From assembly GCA_030849805.1 (NCBI GenBank), contig JASANZ010002120.1, positions 1 to 48,958 on the forward strand: a stretch of 48,958 bases of DNA. The letters are read 5' to 3'. Position numbers and translations under genes: made by a program. Shown piece after piece: positions 9,721 through 19,023 of this stretch. Each line of letters starts with the position of its first letter. Position 1 is the stretch's first letter. The notes below the pieces were generated by a model that ran no database searches, was not told the DNA's origin, and saw only the letters and a program-made list of their open reading frames with translations. Origin of the DNA: Sergeia podlipaevii. Taxonomy: Eukaryota; Euglenozoa; Kinetoplastea; Trypanosomatida; Trypanosomatidae.

Positions 9721-11358
9721 ATGGATGAGCCACCAAAAATTGTGGTGATTGGAGCCGGTCCTTCAGGTCTCGGTGCAGCAGTGCGTCTCACGGAGCTCAA
9801 GCACAGCAATTGGCACCTCTACGACTGCGGTGCAGCCCCTGGCGGCCTCTCCTGCAGTTTTTACGACAAAAATGGTTTTACGTGGGACCTCGGCGGCCAC
9901 GTTATCTTCTCTCATTATCAATATTTTGACGATGTGATGGATCTGGCAGTAGCAGACTGGAACCAGCTCCGGCGCGAGTCCTGGGTGAGGCTGTGCGAGT
10001 GCTGGGTGCCATACCCTCTGCAGAATAATATTCATCGGCTTCCTGACGAGGTACGCAGTCGCTGCCTCGCCGGATTAGAGGCAGCAGCAGCTGCACGGCG
10101 ACAAGAACAACAACACATCAACAACGATGAGCGGGCGGAAAGTACAAGCGAGGCGAGTTACTCTTCAATGCAGCAAGAGAAGATAGTCGCAGCACCACAT
10201 CACGCCTTCTCCAACTTTGAGGAGATGTTTGTTGCCCAATTAGGCGAAGGTATTAGTACTCTCTTTATGCGTCCTTATAATTTAAAGGTCTGGGCCGTAC
10301 CTCTGTGTCTCATGGGCACCGACTGGGTAGCAGAGCGGGTGCCATCGGTGGATGTAGATCGTGTGAAGCAGAGCATCAGGCTTGGTCGTGACGACTTAGG
10401 CTGGGGCCCGAACGCGACTTTTCGGTTTCCCCAGAAAAACGGAACAGGAGGCATTTATCAATCGGTGCTGGATACACTACTGCCACGAGGTCACTGCTCA
10501 CTCGGGGATCAACACCGCATCATCGCCATCGACGTCACACGCAAGCAGCTCACATTTGCCAGTGGGGACTCTGTCGAGTACGACGCGCTGGTGTCAACAA
10601 TGCCGCTCGATGAACTACTGAGACTTATCGCAGATGGCCTCACGAAGGCCCTATGTTGTGTGCGCAATGGACAAGGGGGGAGTGAGCATAGTAGCAGTGG
10701 GGAGGATCCTCCCCTCACCCCGAGGCGCCTGCGCGAGATCGCTGATCAACTTGTACTCAGCTCTACGCATGTAATTGGGCTTGGCATACAGGGCAGCCCT
10801 CCCGCCCACCTCAAGACCGCCTGCTGGATGTACTTCCCAGAGGACAATACGCCCTTCTATCGTGCCACCGTCTTTTCCAACTACGCCGCGAGCAACGCCC
10901 CCGCGGGATGCTGGAGCCTGATGCTAGAGGTCAGCGAGAATGCCCGCTTCAAGCAGGTGAACGCCAGAACAGTGGTGGAAGACTGCGTTCGTGGCTGTCT
11001 CGCGGCTTCTCTCCTTACCCCGGAGGATACAATTGTTTCTCGCTGGCACCATGTGCAAAGCAAAGGTTATCCCGTGCCGATGAATGGTCGTGACGCCTGC
11101 CTGCACGAAGTGCTGCCTGTATTGCGGGATGTGTTTGGGATCTACAGTCGTGGTCGCCTCGGGGCATGGAAGTATGAAGTGTCCAACCAGGATCACTCCA
11201 TGATGCAAGGGGTGGAGGCGGTAAATCATTACCTGTGCACTGTCGGGCAGCGTATCGTGCTGGAGGAAGGACATTCAGGGAACGAGGAGACGCTGAACTG
11301 TCCGGATCGCGTAAATGGCAAGCGAGGGACTGCGCGGTGTCGGTTGTTGGGGAAGTGA
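9721..11358 (+). CDS. GLF: UDP-galactopyranose mutase
   Basis: This flavoenzyme interconverts UDP-galactopyranose and UDP-galactofuranose, the donor for galactofuranose in surface glycoconjugates of Leishmania and T. cruzi. The protein has 545 residues. It opens with the FAD dinucleotide-binding motif IGAGPSGLGAA (Gly11, Gly13, Gly16). PGGLS (40-44) and the eukaryotic-type loop GGHVIFSH (58-65) follow. GWGPNATFRFP lies at about 227-237, and the C-terminal NQDHS motif, which contacts the flavin, at 489-493. It is about 50 residues longer than the Leishmania enzyme as I recall it. The extra length lies in a Gln/Glu/Ser-rich insert at about 124-162, a Gly/Ser insert at about 315-335, and the C-terminus. 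The start ATG comes directly before the FAD motif. T. brucei lacks this gene, so its presence informs the lineage. Family assignment is firm. Confidence 0.96.
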   Translation: MDEPPKIVVIGAGPSGLGAAVRLTELKHSNWHLYDCGAAPGGLSCSFYDKNGFTWDLGGHVIFSHYQYFDDVMDLAVADWNQLRRESWVRLCECWVPYPLQNNIHRLPDEVRSRCLAGLEAAAAARRQEQQHINNDERAESTSEASYSSMQQEKIVAAPHHAFSNFEEMFVAQLGEGISTLFMRPYNLKVWAVPLCLMGTDWVAERVPSVDVDRVKQSIRLGRDDLGWGPNATFRFPQKNGTGGIYQSVLDTLLPRGHCSLGDQHRIIAIDVTRKQLTFASGDSVEYDALVSTMPLDELLRLIADGLTKALCCVRNGQGGSEHSSSGEDPPLTPRRLREIADQLVLSSTHVIGLGIQGSPPAHLKTACWMYFPEDNTPFYRATVFSNYAASNAPAGCWSLMLEVSENARFKQVNARTVVEDCVRGCLAASLLTPEDTIVSRWHHVQSKGYPVPMNGRDACLHEVLPVLRDVFGIYSRGRLGAWKYEVSNQDHSMMQGVEAVNHYLCTVGQRIVLEEGHSGNEETLNCPDRVNGKRGTARCRLLGK

Positions 11359-11435
11359 GCTCAAGACGGACTTTAGTACCACTTCAGTTGCTAAGCAGCC
11401 AGCCCCCGGCGCACTCCCTCGCAAGTTTACCCTAA

Positions 11436-11905
11436 AAGGATGTGGGCACGTGGGATGCTGTCTCTCTTGCACACGAGAGGAAGGATGATCTGAGAAGGGT
11501 GCTATCGTCGATCCGTGCAAAACTGATTGACACGCCACCGCCACACAGCCATTGCTTCTACAAATGTTGGAGCGAGGCGTGGAATCACTTGGTGGACGAT
11601 GTCAAGGAGTGTGTTGCCCGAGAGAAGTGTTCAGGCACATTGATTGTCAAGCGCACCGTCCTCAGTGTGCATCACTTTGCAGCTGTCAACGTGGAGTATG
11701 AGGTGTTCTGTCTCGGTCCTTTGTGATAATGATATGTTTCACAAAACTCACCCAACGGAACGCTCGCTTATGCGGGATCTTGAGAAACGGTATGGTGACG
11801 TGTTTCGCTGCACGGACCTCAAGTACGCCGCGGAGGAGGTAGGCTGAGGAGGTGAAAGAAGGCACCATCCTCCTCATGGGGTCAGTGACGTCGCCCAAAC
11901 AGTAG
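11436..11905 (+). pseudogene. Frameshifted remnant of an unrecognised protein-coding gene
   Basis: Three short segments look protein-like but lie in different frames. Frame 3 runs from after a stop at 11433 to a stop at 11724 (it includes LRRVLSSIRAKLIDTP and GTLIVKRTVLSVHHF). Frame 1 runs from about 11727 to 11847 (LMRDLEKRYGDVFRC). Frame 2 runs from about 11846 to the stop at 11903 (KEGTILLMGSVTSPKQ). No ATG opens the first segment at a sensible place. This suggests a decayed gene with two frameshifts and a lost 5' end, or an intact gene damaged by base-calling errors. I do not recognise the family. Confidence 0.5.
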
Positions 11906-12539
11906 CTTGCAGTGGTAGAGAGGCAGAGCAGGGAAAGGGGGGCCGGAGCTGCACCGGTTTTAATTGTTTTGGTTACGTTAATTGGTTTCATCCTTTTCAT
12001 TCACATAAAGCATCTTGTTTTGCTTTGTTTGTTTGTTTCTCGTGCAAAAGTTAAGAATAATAGTAGTGATGTGAAGTACAGTAGTCTATCTTCGTGTTGT
12101 TGTTGTTCTTTTTTTTTTTTTTTTGACCCCCTCTCACCTTCACGAACCCATCTCGACAGGCGGGGGGGGGGGGGCCACGACTTTGGTTTACGTCAAAATC
12201 AAGAGTGAGAAGAAATAATGTGCACATCGTAAGGGAACGATCCTAACGAACAAAACATAATTTTCTGAAATGATGTATTTGCGCATCAGAGCTCGAGAGG
12301 CTTCCTGAAGGATACTATGGACGGCTAACAAAATGCAATCTCGCACGTGGATATCGCTCCCTCATGCAACGGTGATCCTGCAATAACTCGGATTCGAAAA
12401 AAAAAATGATCCTTCCCTTTGCCCTCTTACCTAATTCTCTCCACTCACGCACACGCCCACCTATCACCTATATCTATATCTATATATACGTATGTGTGGA
12501 CGTAGAAGAAGCAAACAATATATACATATTTAGTTGTTA
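11906..12539. other. Intergenic spacer
   Basis: AT-rich spacer with a T run at about 12110-12124 and a 13-base G run at 12162-12174. No gene is visible. Confidence 0.75.
12409..12505 (+). promoter_or_regulatory. Likely trans-splice acceptor for the RIAEEE-repeat gene
   Basis: A C/T-rich tract at 12409-12452 is followed by an AT-rich stretch. The first AG comes at 12504-12505, giving a 34-nt 5' UTR to the ATG at 12540. Confidence 0.45.
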
Positions 12540-15008
12540 ATGAACTCTAGAAGACGTAGTCTCTCCGGCCACAGCGACGACGAGGAACTGTTCTCTTTTG
12601 CTGGCCATCACAACAAACATATCGACTCCCACTATCACTCACGGGAAGAAAACAACACTAGTACTGGCATCACCACTGCCATGCGGTCTGCAGGCGCAAC
12701 ACGACTTCGACATGGCCTTTCTGCCCAGCAGCAGCAACAACCGCCCTCTCAGCGATACCTCACTCGTGCTACAGATAGTGTACCAGCGCCTAGCCCGCCC
12801 CTTTCCTTTTCCATGAGAGGAGAACAAGAAGACGACGCATACTATGCTCAGCTTCACGACACAGCGGGTACTCCACCTACCATGGGGCTCTTGGGTACTG
12901 CTGTCGAGGTTTCACTGTATCAGTGGCACGATGAGAACCGCACTGTGGGTATGCCTTCAGCATCCGCACCACCTCCGCAACCACCCGCAGCGGTATCAAC
13001 GTTTCGCACTGGGATAGCGGGTCTAAGGGCGAAAAAGAAGACTGGCAAACTAGGCCTCGTGCGCGTCATAGACGCCCCGCAAGAGATTAACACTCCAAAA
13101 CCCAACGCCACACAACACATTACAAATAGTGGTGATGCATCTTTCTGTGCATCCAACGACAACACTCTGCAACACGTACCACACACACACCAACGTGACA
13201 CTGATGGAAAGGCAGAGGGCCACCGTATTGCTGAAGAGGAGCAGCGCCAGCGCATTGCCGAAGAAGAACGCCAGCGCATTGCTGAAGAAGAACAGCGCCA
13301 GCGCATTGCCGAAGAGGAGCGGCGCCAGCGTATTGCCGAAGAGGAGCAGCGCCAGCGCATTGCCGAAGAAGAACGCCAGCGCATTGCTGAAGAGGAGCAG
13401 CGCCAGCGCATTGCCGAAGAAGAACGCCAGCGCATTGCTGAAGAGGAGCGGCGCCAGCGTATTGCTGAAGAAGAGCAGCGCATTGCTGAAGAGGAGCGGC
13501 GTCAGCGTATTGCCGAAGAGGAGCAGCGTCAGCGTATTGCCGAAGAAGAACGCCAGCGCATTGCTGAAGAGGAGCAGCGCCACCGTATTGCCGAAGAAGA
13601 ACGCCAGCGCATTGCTGAAGAGGAGCGGCGCCAGCGTATTGCTGAAGAAGAGCAGCGCATTGCTGAAGAGGAGCGGCGCCAGCGTATTGCTGAAGAAGAA
13701 CGCCAGCGCATTGCTGAAGAGGAGCAGCGCCAGCGCATTGCCGAAGAAGAACGCCAGCGTATTGCCGAAGAGGAGCAGCGCCAGCGTATTGCTGAAGAGG
13801 AGCGGCGCCAGCGTATTGCCGAAGAGGAGCGGCGCCAGCGTATCGCCGAGGAAGAACGCCAGCGCATTGCTGAAGAGGAGCAGCGCCAGGGTAGTGCTGT
13901 TGATACGTATCTACCGGAGGCGAAGTTTATGGCGGCAGAGATACGCTGCGCACTTACCCAAGTGATGGATTCTAGAGAAAGCGCGTGGTATGCCGGCGTC
14001 TCTCACGCTAGGGATAGTGCTGCTTATGCGTGTGGGAGCGTTCATAGAGGACATGCGTGGTTAGAGGCATACGACGCGCTGGTGACGCTAGTACATCGTG
14101 AGGTGGGTGACGCTACTGGGAGCGATGCATCATCTAAGGCTACCAACGTATCCTCATCTCTAGTAGTGGCTGCTACGGAGGTGAAGGCTACGGACGGCTG
14201 GGACGAGGACAGTGATGGCTGGGGTGACGATGCCGATGAGGAAGACAACAAACAGAGAGGAGACTCAGACAACATGCACCACACATGGGATCATCACCAG
14301 CAGCGAGTGAAGGACAAGGCAGAAGTATCGAAGTCGAAGAGGCCCGCTGCTGCTGCTGTTGTGCTATCGCTTCAGCGTGTCTTAAAGGAGGCCATGGCAG
14401 CTGCCTATGGCATCTGCGTTCCATCCCAGGAGAACGATGTTCTCACAAATAAAGAAGCTGAAGATGCATCGGTGCGCGAGGTGTGGAAGCGTGTTGGGAC
14501 CACAGTTGCTGCACTGCACGGCGACTGTGGCGGTAGCAGCGTTGATGTGCAACACGGTGTCGTGTGTGTGCGTGCGTCTGTATTGAAGGGGATCTGCGCT
14601 CGAGTCTTAGCAACGCCAGCAGAGGTGCACAGAGAAGGTATTGCGAGATCTGCCTCTGCTATGTTGGCAGCAGTTGCGGAGAGAATGAACAAGTGGGTTC
14701 TACACTCTATGCTAGAAGAAGAAAGAGGAGGAGAGCAGCAGCAGCGGACTGTGCCACTTGATGCCTGGATGCACGAGCTAGCCAGCGCTGTGGCGACAGC
14801 GGCTTCAACTGCCGATGAAACAGCCCGAGTGCGAGCCGAGACCTCCCTCAAGACGTTGCGTGAAGAGAAGGAGAAATCGACGATGTCTCCGCACGATGTG
14901 GTGGCTACGCTCGAGCAGGAAATGGAAGACATCACGTGGGTACTCTGGTGGGTGCGACAGTCTATTACATGTCAGCTGTGGGTAGCACTGGCAGTACGCG
15001 AGGGCTGA
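12540..15008 (+). CDS. RIAEEE-repeat charged-helix protein, function unknown
   Basis: The protein has 822 residues and I do not recognise its family. The ATG at 12540 is the first in frame; TTG codons just upstream are not used as starts in trypanosomatids. Residues 1-225 are low-complexity with a Gln run. Residues 229-450 are 26 tandem units of RIAEEE plus one to three Gln/Arg/His residues. With alternating acidic and basic side chains and few hydrophobic core positions, this is expected to form a long single alpha-helix rather than a coiled coil. The remainder (about 451-822) contains a mixed helical part, an acidic WDEDSDGWGDDADEED stretch and a helical C-terminus. No signal peptide or membrane segment is seen. 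Such repeat proteins in trypanosomatids are often cytoskeletal, but this one gives no direct clue. Confidence 0.88.
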   Translation: MNSRRRSLSGHSDDEELFSFAGHHNKHIDSHYHSREENNTSTGITTAMRSAGATRLRHGLSAQQQQQPPSQRYLTRATDSVPAPSPPLSFSMRGEQEDDAYYAQLHDTAGTPPTMGLLGTAVEVSLYQWHDENRTVGMPSASAPPPQPPAAVSTFRTGIAGLRAKKKTGKLGLVRVIDAPQEINTPKPNATQHITNSGDASFCASNDNTLQHVPHTHQRDTDGKAEGHRIAEEEQRQRIAEEERQRIAEEEQRQRIAEEERRQRIAEEEQRQRIAEEERQRIAEEEQRQRIAEEERQRIAEEERRQRIAEEEQRIAEEERRQRIAEEEQRQRIAEEERQRIAEEEQRHRIAEEERQRIAEEERRQRIAEEEQRIAEEERRQRIAEEERQRIAEEEQRQRIAEEERQRIAEEEQRQRIAEEERRQRIAEEERRQRIAEEERQRIAEEEQRQGSAVDTYLPEAKFMAAEIRCALTQVMDSRESAWYAGVSHARDSAAYACGSVHRGHAWLEAYDALVTLVHREVGDATGSDASSKATNVSSSLVVAATEVKATDGWDEDSDGWGDDADEEDNKQRGDSDNMHHTWDHHQQRVKDKAEVSKSKRPAAAAVVLSLQRVLKEAMAAAYGICVPSQENDVLTNKEAEDASVREVWKRVGTTVAALHGDCGGSSVDVQHGVVCVRASVLKGICARVLATPAEVHREGIARSASAMLAAVAERMNKWVLHSMLEEERGGEQQQRTVPLDAWMHELASAVATAASTADETARVRAETSLKTLREEKEKSTMSPHDVVATLEQEMEDITWVLWWVRQSITCQLWVALAVREG
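13224..13889 (+). repeat. 26-unit RIAEEE tandem repeat with a 7-unit higher-order duplication
   Basis: Units are 9 (16 copies), 8 (8 copies) or 7 residues (2 copies), totalling 222 residues, which matches the 666-bp span. Units 5-11 (13329-13505) and 12-18 (13506-13682) have the same order of unit types, apart from one Gln-to-His change. A 177-bp block was therefore duplicated. Confidence 0.92.
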
Positions 15009-15585
15009 AGACAGGTGAGATGTATCAGCGAATATGCAAACACACGTATTTGTGTATGCAACATACATCTGTAGACTTATTTCTTTCCTTTTCTTCTGGT
15101 GTGTGTGTGTGCATTTTTTGTTTTTGTTTTTGCTTGCTTATTAAAAACAAAGAGCAGGAGAGATGAACTCTGCTAAGTACGCTTTCCATCTATGAATCTA
15201 AGCGTGTCACTGTTACTTTGTGTTTCGTCTTCACTCTCTGCATTTTTTTTTTTTCATTTTTTTTTCCCAATGTTTTTTTTTCTCTCATTCTCGCGCATTT
15301 GGTTTGTCCGTAGCGTACTCCACTAGTTCATTCCTTCTCTTTCTGTTTTTTTTTTACTACTACTATTACAGTGTTACTTCGCTGCGCAAGCCAAGGTGAG
15401 AGAGAGTACCCAACAGTACGTTGACTGTGTAGGAACTGAAAGGGAAATACAATAAGCTTACAGTGTTATCTACTAACATACATACATATATACATAAAGG
15501 AGAAGATATCTTTTTTAAAAAAAAAAAACCGTAAAGGAACAGACAGCGCTTTATATATATAGCGAGAGAGAGAAAAAGAAAGGAA
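15009..15585. other. Intergenic spacer
   Basis: T-rich spacer with several poly-T tracts and short TA runs. No coding frame or RNA gene is visible. Confidence 0.75.
15331..15371 (+). promoter_or_regulatory. Likely trans-splice acceptor for the FIGNL1-like gene
   Basis: A C/T-rich tract with a long T run ends in TTACAG, with the AG at 15370-15371. The predicted 5' UTR is 214 nt. Confidence 0.55.
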
Positions 15586-18474
15586 ATGTTTGCGTGCCTG
15601 CGTGCTATCCCAGGCGAAGCAGCAGCTCGCCAGTCCGTTCGAGCAGGCATGGCTGCTACAGCGACTGGAGGCAACAGCAGCAGCAGTCCAGATGCATTCA
15701 AGAGCTTATGTGAAGCGGAGCACGTGATCCGATCAGCGGCAGCAGTAGCAGCAGCAGCTGCAGGCTCCAGCTCTAGCACCGAGAGACATTGGCAAGCTGC
15801 GGTGGATGCCGCGGAGGCTCAAGCCCTTCACATTTTGGAACAGCAGCAGCAACAAAGGGAACACGCTACATTTAACGGTGATGATGCGGTGGCTCCGACC
15901 GAAGGTGAAGCCACTTTGCTTCGAGATTGTCTTTCCACGGTTCTTTCGTGGCTTGCAGTGGCACAGCTGGGTGCACGGAGGGGAGAACATGGGCGGAAGG
16001 CGAGAAGGAGAGACAGAGAGACTGAGTTGCCCAGCACAGAGGAAGAGAGGGAGACGGTGTGGCGAGCGGGTGAAGATCTCCTGCAGGGTATCCGCGCCGC
16101 CTCTCCAGACCTTCTTGGGCTCTTGCTCCCTGCGTCTCTTCCTCCTCCTCCTCCTCTTTCAGCGCTGCTACCGCAACTATCCACCTCAACAGCAAAAGCG
16201 GCGGCACCACCAGCACCATTATCCATCTTGCAAAGAGTTCAACGACAGCAGCCAGTCCTACTTTGTGAAGGAGATGAACGCGACGGTGGGGCACCACCGC
16301 TACTAAAGCGTCAGCGTGACGAGACGCTCATGACGGTGACGACAGAATTAAAGAGCGAAGTGCGGTCCTCCACGCGGGGTAGCTCTCCTCCACCGCAGCA
16401 GCAGCAGAAGCAACAGCAAGGAAAGCACTCGTCATCGTCCTTTAACTTTGCTGTTCGTGTAGGACGATCGCCGCCACCACCACCACAACAACAACAACAG
16501 CAGACAAGCGCAGAGACAGAGGGGTCAGCAACAGCAGCAGCAACCACGCCAGAAGCAGACAAGTCACTTTGGCAGCCCACTCATGTAAGTGCGGTGCCTC
16601 CCTCCACCTCTGTACCTGTACAGCAGCAGCAGCAGCAAGGGTTTCTTGACACCCATAAGGCTTTCAAGCAGACGACTCTTTCCTTCCTTAAGGACACTCT
16701 TCCAGCGTCACTACCGTTTGTGCAGCAACCACAACCACCACCACCACCTCAACAGCAGCAGCAACAGCAGCAGCCACCCCCCTTATTTGCGAGCACACGC
16801 AGTGCGCGAGAAGAAGGCGAAGAGGCCGCCGCTCCCTTGGTAGCACGCTGGAGGACCTCCACCTACGGCAGGATGCCGCAGCAGCAGCAGCAGCCACCGC
16901 CACCACAGCCGAGCAGGCCCACCCGTGCTCCTCCGTATCAGTATCAATGCGAAAGAGGTATTGGGAACCAGAGCGCTGAGCAAGGCTTTGTCACTGCCGG
17001 GGAGCAACTACTGTCTGATATCAAAGCAGGCCGCTCTACAGCCATCAACTCTTCCTTGCTCAGCACTCGCTCGCCTGCACTGGGGCTGCGGCGTGGTGGG
17101 TTCCAACCTCCGTTTCAGCAGCAGCAGCAGCAGCAGCAGGAAGACGGCAGCACATCAGCTTCAGTTCACAAAGTACTTAGTTCCATTGTGAGTAAAAACA
17201 AAACAGCAGGCAACGGTGGCGCGAACGGTGGGCAAGGCACCAGCTCAGGAGGAGGGGGTGGCGGCAGCAGTGCGTGCAAGAGCAACAACGACGACGACGA
17301 CGATGCCGGCGAGTTTCCCGCTTCGTTGCTGCTGCCAGATGGCTCAGTGCCGGAGGTGTTGCGGCCGCTGGACCCTAAGCTCGTCTCGCAGGTTGCGGCC
17401 GAGATACTTGAAAACGGCGCTGGCGCACGTCAGATTGGTTGGGAAGACATTGCCGGTTTGCAACACGCAAAAGTTAGCGTGGAAGAGGCGGTTGTGTGGC
17501 CGCTGCAGAGACCTGACCTCTTCGTAGGTCTGCGCGACCCACCACGTGGGCTGCTCCTCTTCGGTCCCCCAGGCACAGGCAAGACAATGATCGCGCGTGC
17601 CATTGCCAACCGCGCGCAGTGTACTTTCTTGAATATATCCTCCTCCTCTATCATGTCCAAGTGGATGGGCGATGGTGAGAAGCTTGTCCGCTGCCTTTTT
17701 GCCGTCGCCACGGTGAAACAGCCAAGTGTCATCTTCATTGATGAGATTGACTCCTTGCTGTCAGCGCGAGGAGAGGGGGAGATGGACTCCGTGCGGCGGG
17801 TCAAGACGGAGTTCCTCGTCCAGCTCGATGGTGTGGCGACGGATCGGGGCGACAGGGTGCTGCTTATTGGTGCAACTAACAGGCCCGATGAGCTCGATGA
17901 AGCCGCGCGCAGACGTATGGAGAAGCGTTTGTATATTCCTTTGCCAGACGAAGAGGCACGCAAGGAACTCATTGTTCGGCTTCTCTACACGCTTGAGCGC
18001 GACGTGGCGAATTCCGCCTTGGGCACTCGTACTTCTACTGGACAGCGGACAGGAGAAGGAGAGAATGGTGTTACGGAGGAGGACCACAATAGAAAGGAAG
18101 AAGAAGAAGGCAGCAGCCACCCTCCTTCGACGCGGGCTCGAGCGGTGCACACACTCACTGATGAGGCCCTAACCCATTTAGCGAAATGCACTGCAGGATA
18201 CTCCGGGGCGGATCTGAAGAACTTATGCCGTGAGGCCGCCATGGGACCACTGAGAGAGATGACGATAAGTCAGTTCGAAGCGATACGCGCGACGGAGCTC
18301 AGACCGGTGGAGGCGCGTGACTTCAAGCAGGCGCTGAAGCGGCTGAAGCCGAGCGTTGGTGCAGCAGAGGTAACGCGCTACGAGGAGTGGAACAAACTAT
18401 TTGGCTCCTTTGCGGATGAGGGTGACCCTGCTGACGAAGACGATGAGGGCAGCAACAGCCTCGGCGTGCTATGA
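15586..18474 (+). CDS. FIGNL1: Fidgetin-like 1 (FIGNL1-type) AAA ATPase
   Basis: The protein has 962 residues. The C-terminal third is a meiotic-clade AAA ATPase. It begins with WEDIAGLQHAK and VVWPLQRPDLFVGLR, the latter typical of FIGNL1. Walker A GPPGTGKT is at 660-667, the SKWMGDGEKLVR pore-loop region follows, Walker B VIFIDEID is at 715-722, sensor-1 Asn at 765, and the EAARRR arginine-finger region at 772-777. A C-terminal helix of Vps4 type follows a 50-residue hydrophilic insert. The N-terminal 600 residues are low-complexity with many Gln and Pro runs, except for FVTAGEQLLSDI (from 468). That segment matches the FxxA-containing RAD51-binding element of animal FIGNL1. In animals and plants FIGNL1 dismantles RAD51 filaments and limits crossovers; a similar role is inferred here. 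Fidgetin, spastin or katanin are less likely because of the FxxA element. Confidence 0.9.
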   Translation: MFACLRAIPGEAAARQSVRAGMAATATGGNSSSSPDAFKSLCEAEHVIRSAAAVAAAAAGSSSSTERHWQAAVDAAEAQALHILEQQQQQREHATFNGDDAVAPTEGEATLLRDCLSTVLSWLAVAQLGARRGEHGRKARRRDRETELPSTEEERETVWRAGEDLLQGIRAASPDLLGLLLPASLPPPPPLSALLPQLSTSTAKAAAPPAPLSILQRVQRQQPVLLCEGDERDGGAPPLLKRQRDETLMTVTTELKSEVRSSTRGSSPPPQQQQKQQQGKHSSSSFNFAVRVGRSPPPPPQQQQQQTSAETEGSATAAATTPEADKSLWQPTHVSAVPPSTSVPVQQQQQQGFLDTHKAFKQTTLSFLKDTLPASLPFVQQPQPPPPPQQQQQQQQPPPLFASTRSAREEGEEAAAPLVARWRTSTYGRMPQQQQQPPPPQPSRPTRAPPYQYQCERGIGNQSAEQGFVTAGEQLLSDIKAGRSTAINSSLLSTRSPALGLRRGGFQPPFQQQQQQQQEDGSTSASVHKVLSSIVSKNKTAGNGGANGGQGTSSGGGGGGSSACKSNNDDDDDAGEFPASLLLPDGSVPEVLRPLDPKLVSQVAAEILENGAGARQIGWEDIAGLQHAKVSVEEAVVWPLQRPDLFVGLRDPPRGLLLFGPPGTGKTMIARAIANRAQCTFLNISSSSIMSKWMGDGEKLVRCLFAVATVKQPSVIFIDEIDSLLSARGEGEMDSVRRVKTEFLVQLDGVATDRGDRVLLIGATNRPDELDEAARRRMEKRLYIPLPDEEARKELIVRLLYTLERDVANSALGTRTSTGQRTGEGENGVTEEDHNRKEEEEGSSHPPSTRARAVHTLTDEALTHLAKCTAGYSGADLKNLCREAAMGPLREMTISQFEAIRATELRPVEARDFKQALKRLKPSVGAAEVTRYEEWNKLFGSFADEGDPADEDDEGSNSLGVL

Positions 18475-19023
18475 GTGGGAGTGCAAGACATAGCGGAGAG
18501 AGAGAGAGAGAGAGGGGGTGATATTGATTTTCGATTGCATGCTGCGTGTCTGTATATGTTTCTCTCTTCGTTTCCACTCTATATGAATAATAGATTTCAC
18601 ATTTCTTTTTCTTGCCCTACTATTCCTTTTTTTTTTCTATGATTACTACTACTTCTGTTTAGTCCGCATCTGGATCTTACTGTGATGCCCCCACATCAGA
18701 CAAAATCAGATTTTTATCTTTACAAACATAAGAGAAATAAATATATACGCATATTCATTTTTGTTTTTATTGTTGTCGTTGCTCTTCACTCTTACAGTGG
18801 TGCTACTGGTGTATTTATTTATCTTTCTTTTCTTTCAATGTACTCTTTTTTTCTTGCTCTGCTCCCTCCTCATTTTTCTTGTGAACTGCTCATTGCCACT
18901 GCTTCATTTTTTTTTTTGGACAATTTGCTTATATTTATATATATTTATATAATTTCACAGCTGCGTTTACCATTTTTTTTTCACTCTTTGTTTCGTCGAT
19001 TTCTCATCTATTTCTACGCAACT
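18475..19023. other. Intergenic spacer
   Basis: AT-rich spacer with an AG-dinucleotide run near 18497-18515 and long T tracts. The frame upstream of the first ISP is open to 18682, but that stretch looks like untranslated T-rich sequence rather than coding. Confidence 0.75.
18904..18960 (+). promoter_or_regulatory. Likely trans-splice acceptor for ISP copy 1
   Basis: A T run and an AT-rich stretch end in TTTCACAG (AG at 18959-18960), giving a 63-nt 5' UTR. Confidence 0.5.

Noticed and set aside
12162..12174. 13-base G run as a possible G-quadruplex
   Set aside because: It is a single homopolymer rather than four spaced G tracts, and may be affected by base-calling.
12920..13965. Long open frames in the other forward frame and on the - strand across the RIAEEE repeat
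   Set aside because: A tandem repeat whose units are multiples of three keeps all frames open; these are shadows of the charged-helix gene.
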